This document shows, one piece after another, positions 56,995-64,000 of a DNA stretch of 64,000 bases. The stretch is from the NCBI GenBank assembly GCA_963726365.1, contig CAVSCI010000008.1:1-64000 (forward strand), written 5' to 3'. Both the position numbers and the translations under genes were made by a program. The stretch comes from JAABQG01 sp963726365 (lineage in GTDB: Bacteria > Pseudomonadota > Gammaproteobacteria > Burkholderiales > Burkholderiaceae_C). The notes under the pieces were generated by a model. It did not search any database and was not told the origin of the DNA. It saw nothing but the letters and a program-made list of their open reading frames with translations. Within the stretch, counting starts at the first letter, position 1, and each line of letters begins with the position of its first letter.

Positions 56995-58080
56995 TCAGGT
57001 CGCCACCGGGTAGTCGGTATAGCCCTTGGCGCCCGGCGTGAAGAAGGTGTTGCCGTCGGGCACATTGAGCGGCAGGCCCTTTCTGAGGCGCTCCACCAGA
57101 TCCGGATTGGCCAGGAAAGCCCGGCCCAGGCCGACCAGGTCGGTCAGCCCGTCATCGATGGCCTTCTGGCCCGACGCCGCGTCAAAGCTGCCGCCAATGA
57201 AGAAGGTGCGGGGCCAGGCCTTGCGCAGCGCCTGCTTGAACGCCAGCGGAACCACCGGCGCGCCCATGGCGGCGTGGTCCACGAGGTGAACATAGACCAG
57301 GCCCGCATCGGCCAGATGCCGCACCAGCTTGAGGTAGGTTTCCTCGACTTCAGGGTAGGCCTCCATGCCGGAGTTGGTGCCGTAGGGCGAGATCCGGATG
57401 CCGACCTTGTCTCCCCCGATGGCTGCCGCGGTTTCGCGCGCGACCTCGAGCACGAAACGCAGGCGGTTGTCCACGCTGCCGCCCCAGGCGTCGGTGCGCT
57501 GGTTCGTATGGGGGCTCAGAAACTGCTCGAGCAGGTAGCCGTTGGCGGCGTGCAGTTCGACGCCGTCAAAGCCGGCCGCGATCGCGTTGCGCGCGGCAAC
57601 CACAAACTCGGTTTTGGCCTGGGCAATGTCGGCCTCGCTCATGGCGTGGGGCACGGGGTGATCCTGCATGCCCAGCGCGTCGGTGTACATCTGCCCGGGC
57701 AGAACCACGGCGCTGGGTGCCACGATGCGGGCGTCCGCGGCCATGTTGGCCGGGTGGCTGACACGGCCGGTGTGCATGAGCTGGGCAAAAATCTTTCCGC
57801 CTTTGGCGTGCACGGCGCTGGTCACGCCTTTCCAGGCGTCAACCTGGGCCGCGTTCCACAGACCGGGAATGCGGGCATAGCCCTTGCCGTTGGGACTGGG
57901 TGCGATGCCTTCGGTGACGATCAGCCCGGCACTGGCGCGCTGGCCGTAGTACTCGGCCATGAGCGGGTTGGCCACGCCGGCGGCGTCGGCGCGGCAGCGG
58001 GTCATGGGGTTCATCACCAGGCGATTGCTCAAAGTGATGGCGCCCATGGGGAAGGCTTCAAACAAGGAATGCATGGTCAT
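56995..58080 (-). CDS. Old yellow enzyme-family alkene reductase
   Basis: This 361-residue flavoprotein is an FMN TIM barrel of the OYE/NemA type: LSNRLVMNPMTRCRAD, GKIFAQLMHTGRVSHP, the HxxN pair in FDGVELHAANGYLLEQFLSP and DNRLRFVLEVARE with the FMN-phosphate Arg region. It reduces activated C=C bonds or nitro groups with NAD(P)H. The start MTMHSLFEAF at 58080 gives the standard N-terminus. Confidence 0.92.
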   Translation of the reverse strand: MTMHSLFEAFPMGAITLSNRLVMNPMTRCRADAAGVANPLMAEYYGQRASAGLIVTEGIAPSPNGKGYARIPGLWNAAQVDAWKGVTSAVHAKGGKIFAQLMHTGRVSHPANMAADARIVAPSAVVLPGQMYTDALGMQDHPVPHAMSEADIAQAKTEFVVAARNAIAAGFDGVELHAANGYLLEQFLSPHTNQRTDAWGGSVDNRLRFVLEVARETAAAIGGDKVGIRISPYGTNSGMEAYPEVEETYLKLVRHLADAGLVYVHLVDHAAMGAPVVPLAFKQALRKAWPRTFFIGGSFDAASGQKAIDDGLTDLVGLGRAFLANPDLVERLRKGLPLNVPDGNTFFTPGAKGYTDYPVAT

Positions 58081-58296
58081 TCGGATTTCCAGTGAGTCGT
58101 TGGACAAGCGCCGATGGTAGGGGAGTTCGCCGCTGCGTGCAGGCGTCGCGGGTCGACGTGCCACTGGCTGGGGAATTGGCGTGTGGCCGGGCATGAAGCG
58201 CAAAAAAAGTGCAGGAACATGGCGCAGGGCAAAGACACGCCATTTCTGCCTTACCATCTGCTTTTCAGCCCCAACTCAACCCACCACGGAGGCTCC

Positions 58297-58443
58297 ATGG
58301 CCAAAGGCGACCAGCACAAAGAAAAGATGACGAAGAAGCCCAAGAAGGACACTTCCGCCCCCAAGCCGCCGTCCACCTCGGACCGCCCGACCCCGCCCGT
58401 CACGACGGTCGTGCCGGTGCGCGGCAAGCTGAAGAACAAATAA
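58297..58443 (+). CDS. Small Lys/Pro-rich protein
   Basis: This 48-residue ORF has a strong GGAGG ribosome site 5 bases before the ATG. It is basic in the first half (KEKMTKKPKKDTSAPKPP) and ends VTTVVPVRGKLKNK. No domain is visible. Small proteins like this are common in Comamonadaceae and of unknown role. The ribosome site supports translation. Confidence 0.6.
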   Translation: MAKGDQHKEKMTKKPKKDTSAPKPPSTSDRPTPPVTTVVPVRGKLKNK

Positions 58444-58479
58444 CAACGACAAGGCCGGCCTGCCGGCCCGTCGGGTGGC

Positions 58480-58809
58480 TCAGCCCGGCGTTGTTTCAGC
58501 GCGTGCCGCGCGACCCAGCGCACTGTCGATCATCCGGTTCAGCTTTTCAGCGGCACCAGTGACGGCCTGGTACAGGGAATCGGCATGGTGCGTCACAGCC
58601 AGTGGCTGGCGTCCCTGCAGGCGGGCTTCCAGCATGCAGCGCTTGCTGCCCTGCCCGCCCTTGTGGGCGTTCTCATCGCCCACATGAACTTCCACCCGCG
58701 TGATCTGGTCTTTGTGCCTGCTAAAGGCATTGGTCAGTTCACCCGTCGCCCAAGTGGCGAGGGCCTCGTAGCCTTCAATGTGGTTGTCGGTATGGATCTG
58801 GATTTGCAT
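58480..58809 (-). CDS. HPF/RaiA-family ribosome-associated protein
   Basis: This 109-residue protein has the short HPF/RaiA-like beta-alpha-beta-beta-beta-alpha fold (MQIQIHTDNHIEGYEALATW, RVEVHVGDENAHKGGQGSKR and AVTHHADSLYQAVTGAAEKL). It may bind the 30S decoding site under stress and promote ribosome hibernation or storage; the sequence is divergent, so this is inferred. An AAGGAGA precedes the start at 58809. Confidence 0.8.
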   Translation of the reverse strand: MQIQIHTDNHIEGYEALATWATGELTNAFSRHKDQITRVEVHVGDENAHKGGQGSKRCMLEARLQGRQPLAVTHHADSLYQAVTGAAEKLNRMIDSALGRAARAETTPG

Positions 58810-59021
58810 GTATTTCTCCTTTTGCGGGTTTGACGGGTTCAGCACCTGCTGGACCCGGTTCGGACCTGATCTGCCAAGGCAGGCCCCCTATTATCCAATG
58901 CCTTATCTGAGGCCATTTCACCCAAAACCAAGCCGGCGCGAGTCGAGTCCGTTGCACGGAAAAAGGACACTGCCGCACAATGGGTCCGCGCATCTTGCCT
59001 GCATCAAACTGAGAGCCACCC

Positions 59022-59300
59022 ATGAAAGCCACCTGGAACAACACCCTCATTGCCGAAAGCGACGACACCGTGCTGGTGGAGGGCAACCACTACTTCCCCG
59101 AGAGCGCACTCCGGCGCGAATTCATCGCCTTCAGCAACCACAAGACGTCGTGCCCCTGGAAAGGCCAGGCCAGCTATTACTCGCTGCTGGTCAACGGCGA
59201 ACTCAACACGGATGCGGCCTGGTACTACGCCGACCCCAAGCCCGAGGCCGAGATGGTGCGTGGGCGCGTGGCGTTCTGGAAGGGCGTGAAAATTGAATAG
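59022..59300 (+). CDS. DUF427 protein
   Basis: This 92-residue protein is full length for DUF427 (VEGNHYFPESALRREFIAFS, then CPWKGQASYYSLLVNGE). The family has a beta-rich fold of unknown function, and the Cys-Pro-Trp-Lys-Gly motif is conserved. It overlaps the DUF924 gene by 8 bp. Confidence 0.9.
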   Translation: MKATWNNTLIAESDDTVLVEGNHYFPESALRREFIAFSNHKTSCPWKGQASYYSLLVNGELNTDAAWYYADPKPEAEMVRGRVAFWKGVKIE

Positions 59301-59841
59301 CGTGACCGCCCAGGCCGTTCTGGACTTCTGGTTCCTTGAACTGGACAACGCCCGGCGTTTCGCCCGTGACCCGTCCCTCGATGCCGCTATTGCCGCGCGG
59401 TTTGGCGCCACCTTGAAAGCGGCGATCCGCTGCGAGCTGCTGGACTGGCGGGGCACACCGGCCGGGCGGCTGGCCGAGATCGTGGTGCTGGACCAGTTCT
59501 CTCGCAACATCTGGCGCGACACGCCGCAAGCCTTCGCGCAGGATGCCCAGGCGCTGACGCTGGCACAGGAATTCGTGGCCGGCGGATTGACCACTGCGTT
59601 GCCCGTCGAGAAGCAGGCCTTCGCCCTCATGCCCTACATGCACAGCGAGTCGCGGCTGATTCACGCGCTGGCCGTTCCGCTGTTTTCGCAGCCGGGGCTG
59701 GAAGGTTCGCTGGCGTTCGAACTGCGGCACCAGGCCATCATCGAACGCTTTGGGCGCTACCCGCACCGCAACGCGATCTTGGGACGGGCGTCGACGGCCG
59801 AGGAAAAGGCCTTCCTGGCACAGCCGGGTTCGTCGTTCTAG
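59293..59841 (+). CDS. DUF924 protein
   Basis: This 182-residue protein fits DUF924 (VLDFWFLE at the start, LAEIVVLDQFSRNIWRDTPQ and FALMPYMHSESRLIHALAVP in the middle). The TPR-like fold has no known enzymatic role. The TTG at 59293 has a good GAAGGG ribosome site and is preferred to the GTG at 59302. It overlaps the end of the convergent SDR gene by 4 bp. Confidence 0.88.
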   Translation: MNSVTAQAVLDFWFLELDNARRFARDPSLDAAIAARFGATLKAAIRCELLDWRGTPAGRLAEIVVLDQFSRNIWRDTPQAFAQDAQALTLAQEFVAGGLTTALPVEKQAFALMPYMHSESRLIHALAVPLFSQPGLEGSLAFELRHQAIIERFGRYPHRNAILGRASTAEEKAFLAQPGSSF

Positions 59842-60752
59842 GCACCCTGGCCCGGCCTGCGCGCCAGCCGCATTTCGTTGGCACCCTGCTCCACACCGCT
59901 GACGGGCACCGTTTCACCGCTGCGGTCGGTCACCTCGGCGAGCCGCGCCGCCAGCTGCTCGGGCGCATCGGGGCCGTTGCCGATGAATTCGCCGCGGGTC
60001 AACGTGATGTGCGCCGCCTCGAAGCCGCCGGCGCCGGCGCACAACGTGGTGCGGTTGGGCGCACCGTCGCTGGCCAGCACCAGCATGGCGGGCACCACGG
60101 CGCTGGCGTCGAAAGCCGACAGCATGTCGGCGGGGAACAGGCTCTCGGTCATGCGCGTGGCCGCCGTCGGGGCCAGGCTGTTGACGCGGATGCCGTGGCG
60201 CTCGCCCTCGATCGACAGCGTCTGCATCAGGCCCACCAGCGCCAGCTTGGCCGCGCTGTAGTTGCTCTGGCCGAAGTTGCCGTACAGCCCGCTGGACGAG
60301 GTCGTCATGACAATGCGGCCGTACTGCTGCGCGATCATGTGCGGCCACACAGCCTTGCAGCAATGCACCGCCCCCATCAGGTGCACATCCAGCACCAGGC
60401 GGAAATCAGCCAGGTCCATCTTCGCAAAGGACTTGTCGCGCAGGATGCCGGCGTTGTTGACCAGAATGTCCACCCGGCCCCAGGCGTCCATCGCCTGCTG
60501 CACCATCGCCTGCACGGCGGCGAAGTCGGTGACCGAGGCGCCGTTGGCCAGGGCCTCGCCACCGGCGGCGCGGATCTGATCCACCACGGCCTGCGCGGCC
60601 GATGTGGATCCGCCCGACCCGTCGAGCGCGCCGCCCAGGTCGTTGACCAGCACCCGTGCCCCGCGCGCGGCCAGCGCCAGCGCGTGCTGACGCCCCAGGC
60701 CACCACCCGCGCCCGTGACGATGGCCACGCGTCCGTTGAAATCAATCGTCAT
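59838..60752 (-). CDS. Short-chain dehydrogenase/reductase
   Basis: This 304-residue SDR has the NAD(P)-binding motif TGAGGGLGRQHALALAARGA, NNAG in ILVNNAGILRDKSF, and catalytic Ser/Tyr/Lys in TSSSGLYGNFGQSNYSAAKL. The N-terminal NDLGG and DGSG segments and the C-terminal extension resemble the dehydrogenase part of multifunctional beta-oxidation enzymes (MFE2/HSD17B4), so a hydroxyacyl-CoA substrate is possible. Confidence 0.9.
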   Translation of the reverse strand: MTIDFNGRVAIVTGAGGGLGRQHALALAARGARVLVNDLGGALDGSGGSTSAAQAVVDQIRAAGGEALANGASVTDFAAVQAMVQQAMDAWGRVDILVNNAGILRDKSFAKMDLADFRLVLDVHLMGAVHCCKAVWPHMIAQQYGRIVMTTSSSGLYGNFGQSNYSAAKLALVGLMQTLSIEGERHGIRVNSLAPTAATRMTESLFPADMLSAFDASAVVPAMLVLASDGAPNRTTLCAGAGGFEAAHITLTRGEFIGNGPDAPEQLAARLAEVTDRSGETVPVSGVEQGANEMRLARRPGQGA

Positions 60753-61072
60753 GCCGCTTACTCCTTGAATGGGTCAGATCTATCCCGAGGATTGTGGCGC
60801 AGTGATCCGCTGGACAATGCAGCGCAGGTGACTGAGGGCCAGCCGACCGAACCCTGCCGGTCGACCCAAGCCGCGCCTTCGCACCACGACCTGTCGGCTT
60901 TACACAACACTACTTCCGGACGGCGTGGCGCCGGGCTCAAAGACGCAATTGCGCCCCTCCCCCTTGCGTTCGCGCGGGCCTAGAATGCCCCAGTCTGCCC
61001 TGGAATTCGTCTCAGCTGAACCGGCGTCAGGAAGGGTCAGATCTTTTCAACTCCAACGTCACGAGGAACGAC
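60753..61072. other. 320-bp gap between divergent genes
   Basis: No gene is evident here. GGGTCAGATCT occurs near 60771, with GGGTCAGATCTT near 61035, possible pieces of an intergenic repeat. TAGAAT at 60981-60986 could be a -10 element for the outer-membrane protein gene; no clear -35 is present. Confidence 0.35.
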
Positions 61073-61925
61073 ATGCACATCCCTTCTCCAGTCAAGTACG
61101 GCATTGCCGCAGTGTCCCTTGCCGGCGCCGCCCTGATGCCCACCCTTGCCTCGGCGCAGACCCCGCCAAGCAACATGCCGGAAGCGAAATGGCAATTCAG
61201 CGCGTCGATCTATGCCTACCTCCCGACCCTCAGCGGCAATACCACCTTTCCCGGACTGCCGGGCAGTCCCAGTTCCAGCATGAGCGTGGACGCGGGCACC
61301 ATCATCGACAACCTGAAGATGGTCTTCATGGGCTCGCTCGACATGCACAACGGCCAGTGGGGCCTCTGGAACGATGTCATGTACATGAATATCGGCAACT
61401 CGAAGTCCGGCACCCGCGACTTTTCGCTGATCAACGGCATCATTCCGGCCAGTGCGACGGCCGATCTGAGCCTGGACATCAAGGGCACCATCTGGACGGT
61501 CGCAGGCGAGTACCGGCTCTACAACGTCGATCCCGCATGGACCAACGACCTGCTCTTCGGCGCCCGCATGTTCAACATGACGAACACGCTCGGCTATTCA
61601 TTTCTCCGGAACCGTTGGGCAGCACCCGCTGGCGGGGCGCTCTGGCACGGTCGAGGTCAGCGAGACACTCTGGGACGCCATCATCGGCGTCAAGGGCAAG
61701 TACGCCTTCGGCGCCAACCGCGAGTGGTTCGTGCCTTACTACCTCGACGTGGGCACCGGCCAGTCGCAGTTGACCTGGCAGGCCGCCGCCGGCGTCGGCT
61801 ACCGGTTCGGCTGGGGTGAGCTGAGCGGCATGTGGCGCTACCTGGACTACAACATGAAGTCCGGCAAGCCGATGGAAAGCATGAACTTCAACGGCCCGCT
61901 GGTCGCCGCCACGTTCCGCTGGTAA
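61073..61925 (+). CDS. Outer-membrane beta-barrel protein (one frameshift)
   Basis: After correction this is a 283-residue protein with a signal peptide (AAVSLAGAALMPTLASA) and alternating beta-strand segments (WQFSASIYAYLPTLSGNTTF, GTIWTVAGEYRLYNVDPAWT, AAAGVGYRFGWGELSGMWRY), ending in AATFRW, an aromatic C-terminus as in outer-membrane barrels. The frame breaks at 61601-61603, where an extra T separates NTLGYSF from SGTVGQHPLAGRSG. The family was not named. Confidence 0.8.
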
Positions 61926-61988
61926 GCGCCGGCTCGACTCCGCAGGGTGGGAGTATCCCGACGTGAGTCCGCAACGCGCCCCGCCCCG

Positions 61989-62993
61989 ATGATCGGAATT
62001 GCCACCACCACAGGCTGGCTCCTGCTCGCTGCCCTGGTCGCGGCGACGGGGGCCTGGGGCGCCCTCGCCCTGTCCATTTCCGGGCCGCAACCCGAAGCCC
62101 TGCGCACCGTCCTGGCGGCGGCCTTCGCCCTGGCCTCGGTCGCAGTGCTGGTGGCCATCGTCCTGAACCGCCGGCGCTGGCGCGCGCTGTCGGCCTGGCT
62201 CGTGCTGTTTCTCGGCGTGCTGGCATGGTGGGCGACCCTGCGACCGTCCAACGACCGCGACTGGCTGCCCAATGTGGCCAAGCTGCCCTGGGCCAGCGTC
62301 GATGGCAACATCGTGACGGTGCACAACATCCGCAACTTCACCTACCGCAGCGAAAACGACTTCACGCCGGCCTGGTACGACAAGTCCTACGACCTGAGCA
62401 AGCTCGAAGGGATCGATGTGATCGCGGTCTACTGGATGGGACCGGACATCGCCCACGTCTTCGTGAGTTTTGCCTTTGCCGGCGGTGAACACCTGGCCGT
62501 GTCGATCGAGACCCGCACCGAGAAAGGCGAAGGCTATTCCACCGTCAAGGGCTTTTTCCGGCAGTACGAGCTCTACTACGTCGTGGCCGATGAGCGCGAT
62601 GTCATCGGGCTGCGCACCAACTACCGGCGCGACCCGCCCGAAGACGTCTACATTTACCGGGTAAAAAGCACACCCGAGGGCCGCCAACGCTTCTTTCTGG
62701 AGTACATCAACCAGATCAACAGCCTCAAGGACAAGCCCGAGTTCTACAACAGCCTGACGACCAACTGCACCACCAACATCTGGGTGAACTCGCGCGTCAA
62801 TCCGGGCCACCTGCCCTTGAGCTGGAAGCTGCTCGCCAGCGGTCATGTGCCGGAATACCTGTTCGAGAACGGCCGCCTGATCGACGGTGGCCTGCCCTTT
62901 TCGGACCTGCAGCGCCGTGCCCATGTCAACGCCCAGGCCAAGGCCGCGGGCATCGTGGCGGACTTCTCGCAACGCATCCGCCAACCGGACTAG
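61989..62993 (+). CDS. DUF4105 membrane protein
   Basis: This 334-residue protein has three N-terminal membrane helices (LLLAALVAATGAWGALALSI, LAAAFALASVAVLVAIVL, LSAWLVLFLGVLAWWATL) and a DUF4105 (LNB-type) domain with VTVHNIRNFTYRS, AHVFVSFAFAGGEHLAVSIE and the conserved Cys in NSLTTNCTTNIW. The latter fits a papain-like fold and a catalytic Cys. The location is inner membrane, domain probably periplasmic. The patatin gene follows 15 bp downstream. Confidence 0.87.
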   Translation: MIGIATTTGWLLLAALVAATGAWGALALSISGPQPEALRTVLAAAFALASVAVLVAIVLNRRRWRALSAWLVLFLGVLAWWATLRPSNDRDWLPNVAKLPWASVDGNIVTVHNIRNFTYRSENDFTPAWYDKSYDLSKLEGIDVIAVYWMGPDIAHVFVSFAFAGGEHLAVSIETRTEKGEGYSTVKGFFRQYELYYVVADERDVIGLRTNYRRDPPEDVYIYRVKSTPEGRQRFFLEYINQINSLKDKPEFYNSLTTNCTTNIWVNSRVNPGHLPLSWKLLASGHVPEYLFENGRLIDGGLPFSDLQRRAHVNAQAKAAGIVADFSQRIRQPD

Positions 62994-63008
62994 GAACTGG
63001 ACTTCGAC

Positions 63009-64000
63009 ATGCGAAACCCACTTGGCAAAACAATGGCTGGCGCGGGACTGTTGCTGGCCACCCTGCTCGTTGCCAGCGCCCAGGCCGCCACGCCGCCTGA
63101 CTCCCCGGCAGGGGCCGCCCCGGCCAAGCGCCCGAAAATCTGCCTGGTGCTCTCGGGCGGCGGAGCCCGCGGCGCCGCGCACATCGGCGTGCTCAAGGTG
63201 CTGGAGAAATACCGGGTGCCGATCGACTGCATTGCCGGCACCAGCATGGGTGCCCTGGTGGGCGCCGCCTATGCGAGTGGCATGAGCGTCCCCGAAATGG
63301 ACGCGATTACGAGCGAGATCACCAGCGAACTGCTGTTCAAGGAGCGGCCGCCGCGCGAAGAGCTTTCGATGCAGCGCAAGTTGGAGGACTACACGCTGCT
63401 GTTCGGCCCGGAGATCGGACTCGTCGGCGCGAGCCTGAAGTTTCCCAAAGGCGTGGTGACCGGCGTGCAGCTGGAGACCGTGCTGCGCAAGCTTTCCAAG
63501 GTCAAGGGCTATCAGCGGTTCGACAACCTGGCCATTCCCTTTCGCGCGGTGGCCACCGACCTGGTGACGGGCAAGGCCGTGATCTTCAAGGAGGGCGAGC
63601 TGGCCAACGTGATGCGCGCCAGCATGTCCGTGCCCGGCGCCATTGCGCCGGCAGAAATGAACGGCATGATCCTGGTCGACGGCATGCTCACGGAAAACCT
63701 GCCGGTGCAGACTGCCCGCGCCATGGGTGCCGACATCATCATCGCGGTGAACGTGGGCACGCCCCTGCTCACCCGTGACCAACTCGACAGCATCTTCGGC
63801 GTGGCGGGGCAGATGGTCAGCATCCTGACCGAACAGAACGTGCAGACCTCGCTGGGCCTGCTCAAGCCCACGGACATCCTGATCTCGCCGGAACTGGGAA
63901 ATTACACGACGGCGGACTTTGACGCCCTGGCAAAAATCGCCCTCCTCGGAGAACCCGCCGCCGAGAAGGTCGCGGCGCAACTCGAAAAGACTCTCCCTGC
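63009..64000 (+). CDS. Patatin-like phospholipase (cut by window end)
   Basis: The first 330 residues are visible and the 3' end lies outside the window. A signal peptide (MAGAGLLLATLLVASAQAAT) is followed by a patatin domain: oxyanion VLSGGGARGAAHIGVL, nucleophile GTSMGALVGAAYAS (GxSxG), and the catalytic Asp in ILVDGMLTENLPVQ (DGx). The RssA/YlbK-type patatins are periplasmic or outer-membrane phospholipases; the C-terminal part of larger members often adds a POTRA and barrel, not visible here. Confidence 0.9.
   Translation, partial: MRNPLGKTMAGAGLLLATLLVASAQAATPPDSPAGAAPAKRPKICLVLSGGGARGAAHIGVLKVLEKYRVPIDCIAGTSMGALVGAAYASGMSVPEMDAITSEITSELLFKERPPREELSMQRKLEDYTLLFGPEIGLVGASLKFPKGVVTGVQLETVLRKLSKVKGYQRFDNLAIPFRAVATDLVTGKAVIFKEGELANVMRASMSVPGAIAPAEMNGMILVDGMLTENLPVQTARAMGADIIIAVNVGTPLLTRDQLDSIFGVAGQMVSILTEQNVQTSLGLLKPTDILISPELGNYTTADFDALAKIALLGEPAAEKVAAQLEKTLP

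Overview
The window is about 64 kb of GC-rich DNA from a betaproteobacterium. The protein families and the gene order (pmbA/darP, suhB/trmJ/cysE, an Mtr-type cytochrome cluster, PAPVYVQ-repeat and DUF2145 proteins) point to Burkholderiales, family Comamonadaceae, and most likely a Rhodoferax-like metal-respiring organism. The genus is an inference. No tRNA, rRNA, CRISPR array or complete insertion sequence was seen.

Layout. 0-6.8 kb is housekeeping: yqeY, pmbA, darP, mog, a cyclic-nucleotide-binding protein, cysE, trmJ and suhB. 6.8-8.2 kb holds a diheme cytochrome c coupled to a NapC/CymA-type tetraheme quinol dehydrogenase, behind a promoter with an FNR/Anr-like box. mutS and an Anbu proteasome-like peptidase follow. 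11.8-22.0 kb is an extracellular electron transfer cluster on the minus strand: mtrA1-mtrB1 (both intact), then an outer-membrane multiheme lipoprotein gene (mtrC/omcA-like, many lesions), mtrA2 (intact decaheme) and mtrB2 (many lesions). 22-33 kb holds an alpha/beta hydrolase, uppP, a macAB-like exporter, small membrane proteins and a LytS/LytTR two-component pair split by a retinol-saturase-like oxidoreductase. 33-44 kb holds a PAPVYVQ-repeat secreted protein, glnS with a large insertion, and many small enzymes. 44.4-46.8 kb looks like a lower-GC scar with truncated or broken genes. 46.8-64 kb is a mix: radical SAM protein, psuG, an MDR dehydrogenase, M23 peptidase, a TetR operon beside a YeeE/YedE transporter pair, old yellow enzyme, SDR, an outer-membrane protein, DUF4105 and a patatin cut by the window end.

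How the main system would work. Quinol oxidised by the NapC/CymA-like protein would pass electrons to the diheme cytochrome and the periplasmic decaheme MtrA proteins. These sit in the MtrB barrels and hand electrons to the surface multiheme lipoprotein and external metals. The promoters of mtrC and mtrA1B1 each carry a near-perfect FNR/Anr box, and 44-46 bp downstream of it a shared 29-bp block. The diheme/NapC promoter also has an FNR-like box. An oxygen-controlled EET regulon is therefore likely.

Two further themes run through the window. A dispersed repeat of about 60 bp occurs six times, three of them read in frame inside mutS, macA and the LytTR regulator. Many otherwise well-conserved genes (suhB, mutS, macB ATPase, glnS, psuG and others) carry single-base frameshifts, mostly +1, which suggests sequence error for those genes. 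The dense lesions in mtrC and mtrB2 may be a different matter.
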